DNA of 46,512 nt, taken from Anaerolineales bacterium UBA2181. GTDB taxonomy: Bacteria; Chloroflexota; Anaerolineae; Promineifilales; UBA4811. Within the stretch, counting starts at the first letter, position 1. The number at the start of each line of letters is the position of its first letter. Position numbers and translations under genes: made by a program. The stretch spans positions 1 to 46,512 of the forward strand of contig DCVT01000017.1 in assembly GCA_002328075.1 (NCBI GenBank). Direction: 5' to 3'. This document shows positions 43,090 through 46,512 of this stretch, one piece after another. The notes under the pieces were generated by a model. It was not told where the DNA came from. It did not search any database and saw only the letters and a list, made by a program, of their open reading frames with translations.

Positions 43090-43613
43090 ACGCACTGCAA
43101 TCCTTTCTGCGCCGGTTGGGCGAACGTTATGCCGATGCGGGCGCCCTCTACCTGCTTGGGGGCAGCGCTCTCTGTCTGTTGGGTAATCCTCGCACCACCG
43201 TTGATGTGGATTACACCTTCGAGTTGGCGGAAGGATCGGTAGAGGAGTTCGAGAGGGTAGTCGATGAGTTGGCGGCCGAGATGAACATCTACGTGGATCG
43301 CGTGCCTTTGGCCGAGTTTGTACCTTTGCCGCCCCAGGCTCACGAGCGGCGGCTTCCCGTCGGGCGCTTCGGCAGATTGGATGTTTTCGTCTTTGACTTG
43401 TACAGCATCGCACTGAGCAAGATTGCGCGCGGATTCGAGTCTGACCTGGAGGACGTGCATTTTCTGTTGCATGCCGGCCTGATTGAATTTGGAGAATTGG
43501 AGCGCCTGTTCCGTGCCGTTCTACCCGATGTGTCCAAGACCGACGTCATCCCTAGCGAATTTTGCGACTATTTTGACCAGGTGCGCCGCCGATGGGAGCA
43601 GTTGGCCAAGTGA
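43071..43613 (+). CDS. Nucleotidyltransferase-fold protein (DUF6036-like)
   Basis: A 180-residue protein with a minimal nucleotidyltransferase fold. LYLLGGSALCLLGNPRTTVD, VDYTFELAEGSVEEFERVVD and ALSKIARGFESDLEDVHFLL carry the GGSAL and the D-x-D of VDVDYT, with the D-L-x-D-V-x-F/L helix of the DUF6036/AbiEii-like group. The TTG start at 43071 is chosen because AAGGAG lies 7 nt upstream. It overlaps both neighbours. Probably the toxin-like partner of the upstream unknown protein; activity not shown. Confidence 0.7.
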   Translation: MEPVTLNALQSFLRRLGERYADAGALYLLGGSALCLLGNPRTTVDVDYTFELAEGSVEEFERVVDELAAEMNIYVDRVPLAEFVPLPPQAHERRLPVGRFGRLDVFVFDLYSIALSKIARGFESDLEDVHFLLHAGLIEFGELERLFRAVLPDVSKTDVIPSEFCDYFDQVRRRWEQLAK

Positions 43614-43862
43614 TCGACTATCGCTTCGACCCGGTGGACATTGAGATGGTCGGCCTGCGGGCCAGTTTGACACCCGGCCAAGAGTCTTGGGCGCCGCCAG
43701 GATGTGCGGGAGCGGCTGGTGGCGCTGGTCCGCCGCCGGCTGACGCGCCGCTATCCTGAACTCCCACTGGTCGAGCCGAACTTGGTGCTGGAGGAGATCG
43801 ACCCTGTCCAACGAGCGAGCCCAGGAGGCAACCATGCCACACCAGCCACCACTGATCCCTGA
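43610..43862 (+). pseudogene. Small conserved ORF after the nucleotidyltransferase, frameshifted
   Basis: GTG 43610 overlaps the previous stop and reads IDYRFDPVDIEMVGLRASLT PGQ. The next recognisable part lies in another frame: RQDVRERLVALVRRRLTRRY, PELPLVEPNLVLEEID, running into the methylase start. A single indel near 43690 explains this. I cannot name the family, but the position suggests it belongs with the nucleotidyltransferase unit. Confidence 0.5.
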
Positions 43863-45214
43863 CCAACCGGCGCCCGAGCAGGCGGCCCGCGACGCCGAGC
43901 GAGCCGAGTATCTAGAGCGCCTCCGGGAAAAGCTCAAGGACCCGGCGTTTCGCGCCATCGAGGGTTTTCCCATTGGCGAGGACGAGGACATCCTGGCGCT
44001 CTCTGACCCGCCCTACTACACCGCCTGTCCCAATCCCTTTCTGCCCGAAATCCTGGAGCGCTGGCAGCAGGAGCGGACCGAGCTGCGCCAGGAGCTGGGG
44101 TTGCCCGATGATGGTCACGACAACGGTGACCTCCCCAACGCCGAGGGGGCCCCGGGGATTTACCACCGCGAGCCCTTTGCCGCCGATGTGAGCGAGGGCA
44201 AGAACGACCCGATCTACAACGCCCACTCGTACCACACCAAGGTGCCGCACAAAGCGATCATGCGCTACATCCTGCACTACACCGAACCCGGCGACGTGGT
44301 CTTTGACGGTTTTTGCGGCACCGGCATGACTGGTGTGGCTGCTCAACTGTGCGGGGATCGCCAGACGGTGGAGAGCCTGGGCTATCGCGTGGACGAGGAG
44401 GGTGGTATTTACCAGCCAGGCGACGAAGGACCAAAGACGAAAGACAAAGGAACGGGACCTTCGTCCTCCGTCGTTCGTCCTTCGTCTTTCTCCCGTCTGG
44501 GCGCCCGCAAGTCGGCGCTGGTCGATCTCTCTCCTGCCGCCACCTTTATCGCCTACAACTACAACACGCCTGTAGAAACTGCCGCCTTTGAGCGCGAAGC
44601 CAAGCGCATCCTGCGCGAGGTGGAGGCCGAGTGCGGCTGGATGTACGAGACCACGCACACGGATGGCCAGACGAAGGGACGCGTCAATTACGTGGTATGG
44701 AGTGAGGTTTTTGGCTTGCCCTCATTGCGGAACGGAAGTCGTTTACTATGATGTCGCCGTCGACAAGGAAAGCCTTAGGGTGATCGATGTCTTCCAATGC
44801 TCTCAATGTCAAGCCCAACTGGACAAACGGTCGCTCGAGCGTGTTTGGCAGGTGTTCTACGACTCTGAACTCAACAAGACGCACAAATTGGTGAAGTACA
44901 AACCCGTTGTTGTGAGTTATCAGATCGGGCGAAGCCGTTATGAGAAGGAACCTGACGCTCGAGACCTGACTCTGCTAGACGAGATTCAGGCAACAGCGAT
45001 TCCAGATTGGTTCCCTGTCCACAGAATGCCCGACGGCGAGCGCAAACGCAAAGACGGATACGATCTGAAAGGCATTACGCACCTACACCACTTCTACTTC
45101 CGACGCCCCTTGCTAGCCTATTCCCGGCTGTGGCAGAAGGTGGATGATTGCCCGGATTGCGCCTTTCTGCGCTTTTTCGCGCAGGGAAGCAATCTTGGCT
45201 TCACCAAGATGTGA
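43834..45214 (+). pseudogene. DNA methylase, PglX/BREX-3-type, frameshifted and cut by IS3
   Basis: From ATG 43834 the frame gives LEKLKD-like EYLERLREKLKDPAFRAIEG, LSDPPYYTACPNPFLPEILE and the SAM-binding motif GDVVFDGFCGTGMTGVAAQL, then ALVDLSPAATFIAYNYNTPV. These mark the zinc-ribbon adenine-methylase group seen as PglXI in BREX type 3. A 65-bp heptamer hairpin is inserted in frame at 44422-44486. Near 44707 the frame breaks at a run of five T; the next frame continues FLACPHCGTEVVYYDVAVD, with the zinc CPHC and a later CSQC. It ends at 45214 where IS3 begins. The rest of the gene lies beyond the element or is lost. Confidence 0.7.
44422..44486. repeat. 65-bp hairpin of 7-bp GACGAAR units inside the methylase gene
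   Basis: The left arm is four tandem heptamers (GACGAAG, GACCAAA, GACGAAA, GACAAAG). The right arm is the reverse complement of four similar ones. The outer 10 bp (GACGAAGGAC, 44422-44431) pair perfectly with 44477-44486. It is in frame and adds about 20 residues (EGPKTKDKGTG and following) between EEGGIYQPGD and SRLGARKSAL. Confidence 0.75.
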
Positions 45215-45227
45215 CCTTCCCCCGCTT

Positions 45228-46145
45228 TCATGGACACACGGTTAAGGGAGATGCGTGTGCTACATAGTAGGCTCTCTCGAAGGCTTCGGGCGTGGTATAG
45301 CCGAGCCCTGAGTGAAGCCGACGTCGATTATAGAACCCTTCGATGTAGAAGAAAAGATCAGTGGCTGCCTCCTTTCGGCTGCGGTAGGTGCAGTGATAGA
45401 CGTGTTCGCCCTTGAGGCTCCCGAAGAAGCTTTCCATCGGGGCGTTGTCATACCAGCTCCCGTCGCTGTTCATGCTGGCCTGGATTCCATGTGCTGCCAA
45501 CAAGGCTTGGTATCTTCCGTCCGTGTATTGGCTACCCCGGTCAGAGTGATGAATCAAACCGGCAGCCGGCTTCCGCTGCCGGAGGGCCATCCGGAGGGCG
45601 GCCAGTGTGAGCTCCCCGGTCATCCGCTCCGACATCGCCCAGCCGACGATACGGCGAGTACACAGGTCCAAGATGGCCGCCAAGTAGAGCCATCCCCCCA
45701 GGGTCGCAATGTAGGTAACACATGCACTTGCGTGCAGTGCAAGTGTATCAGCCACCCACTTGGTATCCGGTTGGTCGGCTGTGAACACCTGTCCAAACCG
45801 GTTGGGAGCCACCGGGTGGGCCTGGTTTCGCTTAGTGGTCGCCCTGTACCGCCGTGTCTGCTTGGCCCGGATGCCATTTTGTTGCATCAGACGAGCCACC
45901 CGGTTTGCGCTGCACTTGCGCCCCAGGGCCAAGAGCGCATGATAGATTCGTGGGCTACCATAGGTCTCGCCGCTCGCTTGATACTCCGCCCTGATCTCTT
46001 TCACCAGTTGTTGATTCTCCATCTCTCGCTGGCTGATAGGTCTTGTGCGCCAGGCGTAAAAACCGCTGCGCGAGACGTTCAGCACCTTGCACATGCGATC
46101 CACCGGATATTCGTTGCGACGCGCCTCGACGAACTGGAATCTCAT
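45228..46145 (-). CDS. IS3-family transposase OrfB with integrase core
   Basis: A 305-residue OrfB. MRFQFVEARRNEYPVDRMCK, VLNVSRSGFYAWRTRPISQR and YGSPRIYHALLALGRKCSAN are the N-terminal part. The DDE triad is the Asp of KWVAD, the Asp of IHHSDRGSQYTDG and the Glu of NAPMESFFGSLKGEH. Between WVAD and TYIATLGGWLYLAAIL nine extra residues (TLALHASAC) come from a 27-bp palindromic insert right beside the first catalytic Asp. OrfB is normally made by -1 frameshifting from orfA at the A6G site 46182-46188. ATG 46145 begins the family sequence. The insertion may weaken or kill catalysis. Confidence 0.85.
   Translation of the reverse strand: MRFQFVEARRNEYPVDRMCKVLNVSRSGFYAWRTRPISQREMENQQLVKEIRAEYQASGETYGSPRIYHALLALGRKCSANRVARLMQQNGIRAKQTRRYRATTKRNQAHPVAPNRFGQVFTADQPDTKWVADTLALHASACVTYIATLGGWLYLAAILDLCTRRIVGWAMSERMTGELTLAALRMALRQRKPAAGLIHHSDRGSQYTDGRYQALLAAHGIQASMNSDGSWYDNAPMESFFGSLKGEHVYHCTYRSRKEAATDLFFYIEGFYNRRRLHSGLGYTTPEAFERAYYVAHASPLTVCP
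45720..45746. repeat. 27-bp palindromic insert 2, inside IS3 orfB
   Basis: On the plus strand tail ACACATG is followed by stem CACTTGC, a 7-nt loop and stem GCAAGTG. It adds nine residues after the catalytic Asp of WVAD; without it the frame reads WVADVTYIAT as in relatives. No flanking duplication is obvious. Confidence 0.75.
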
Positions 46146-46470
46146 CTGCCTGGGCGCGAGACAGCCATGGCGTGGCCACTGCTTTTTTCCCTGGCACCGC
46201 CCGCCAGGGCAGGTGTAATATGTCCCGTTCCTGGCGCAAGACCTCGTTCTCTCGCTCCAGCTCACGGAGGCGCTCCTGGTCCGGAGCAGCCCGGCCATGG
46301 CCAGGAAAGGCGGCCTCGGCGTTTTCGATCTGCTCGAGCCGCCAGCGGGTAAGACAACCCGATCCGATACCGAGATCCCGCTCGATCTGGGCGGCGCTCT
46401 TGCCGCTGGTCTCCAATAGGCTCAACGCCTCTCGCTTGAATTCGGCGGCGTACACCCGTCTTGTTGTCAT
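45955..46470 (-). CDS. IS3-family OrfA (helix-turn-helix subunit)
   Basis: OrfA binds the element ends and supplies the N-terminus of the OrfAB fusion. MTTRRVYAAEFKREALSLLE and GKSAAQIERDLGIGSGCLTR are the helix-turn-helix; RELERENEVLRQERDIL is the leucine zipper. The normal sequence after RDIL is KKAVA; here nine residues (HLPWRAVPG) are inserted by the palindrome at 46189-46215. Only the first 100 residues or so are real; the remaining frame to 45955 overlaps orfB and lacks the usual early stop. ATG 46470 follows GGAGGAAGGATC. Confidence 0.8.
   Translation of the reverse strand: MTTRRVYAAEFKREALSLLETSGKSAAQIERDLGIGSGCLTRWRLEQIENAEAAFPGHGRAAPDQERLRELERENEVLRQERDILHLPWRAVPGKKAVATPWLSRAQADEIPVRRGASQRISGGSHVQGAERLAQRFLRLAHKTYQPARDGESTTGERDQGGVSSERRDLW
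46182..46188 (-). promoter_or_regulatory. A6G programmed -1 frameshift site of IS3
   Basis: AAAAAAG on the minus strand lies at the orfA-orfB overlap, the usual IS3 slippery heptamer. It directly follows the hairpin insert 46189-46215 in gene sense. A -1 shift leads into KQWPRHGCLAPRQMRFQF of OrfB. Confidence 0.7.
46189..46215. repeat. 27-bp palindromic insert 3, at the IS3 frameshift site
   Basis: In gene sense tail ACACCTG is followed by stem CCCTGGC, a 7-nt GGGCGGT loop and stem GCCAGGG. Compared with inserts 1 and 2 both stem arms changed at paired positions (A-T to C-G, T-A to G-C). It adds nine residues between RDIL and KKAVA. Confidence 0.75.
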
Positions 46471-46512
46471 GATCCTTCCTCCAGTACAAGTCTACCCGAC
46501 TTTCGCTTATTG

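Larger units (their letters stand above)
45212..46512 (-). mobile_element. IS3-family insertion sequence, right end at or beyond the window edge
   Basis: Two overlapping minus-strand genes, orfA and orfB, follow IS3 order. The left tip is near 45212, where the methylase homology ends at TGACCTTCCCCC. The other tip is not clear before 46512. Two short palindromic inserts lie inside the element. Confidence 0.75.

Overview
This is about 46.5 kb of GC-rich bacterial DNA. The gene families suggest a Chloroflexota (Anaerolineae-like) or similar environmental genome: uroporphyrinogen-decarboxylase-like proteins in sugar operons, a DUF6079/BrxF-type defence locus, many toxin-antitoxin pairs, and IS21, IS1182 and IS3 elements. 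Taxonomy is inference; the window holds no rRNA or other marker. I saw no rRNA, tRNA, CRISPR array or replication origin. Layout. 1-5.4 kb is an accessory patch: a broken IS21 istA, an AbiE-type toxin-antitoxin operon, a decayed AAA/DUF4143 ATPase, a truncated transposase and an unusual one-frame HigB-HigA fusion. 5.6-12.9 kb is metabolic: a lid-less DnaK-like protein, a BadF-type sugar kinase with a UroD-like protein, a gamma-glutamyltransferase and a small membrane protein. 12.9-16.85 kb is a second patch: an IS1182 end fragment joined to a 5'-truncated retron-type reverse transcriptase, a frameshifted HicB, a Fic protein and about 1 kb of repeat-rich DNA. 16.85-22.35 kb is a minus-strand operon (GntR/UTRA regulator, double-SIS protein, two UroD-like proteins, PfkB kinase) behind a consensus promoter that runs into a 16-bp palindromic operator. 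22.65-24.47 kb is an IS1182 element. 24.7-36.3 kb is a stable-looking region: a secreted protein, a ParB-like/universal-stress fusion, an arsR-acr3 arsenite operon, a MarR-CopD-PIG-L-ABC exporter operon, a LysM coiled-coil protein and an M24 family protein. 36.4-46.5 kb looks like a decaying BREX type 3-like locus: a helicase with a stop codon, a frameshifted brxF, an intact 1223-residue BrxC/DUF6079 protein, and a frameshifted DNA methylase cut off by an IS3 element. Toxin-antitoxin type genes sit between BrxC and the methylase. The signal I find most interesting is a short hairpin of about 27 bp present three times inside transposase genes: once in istA (91-117, flanked by 5-bp direct repeats) and twice in the IS3 element (45720-45746 and 46189-46215). 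All three share a 5' tail ACAC(A/C)TG and a 7-bp stem, and the third shows compensatory stem changes. This looks like an undescribed REP-like or miniature palindromic element. A different hairpin built from 7-bp GACGAAR units sits in frame inside the methylase gene. Several genes carry single frameshifts, so either real decay or sequencing error must be kept in mind.
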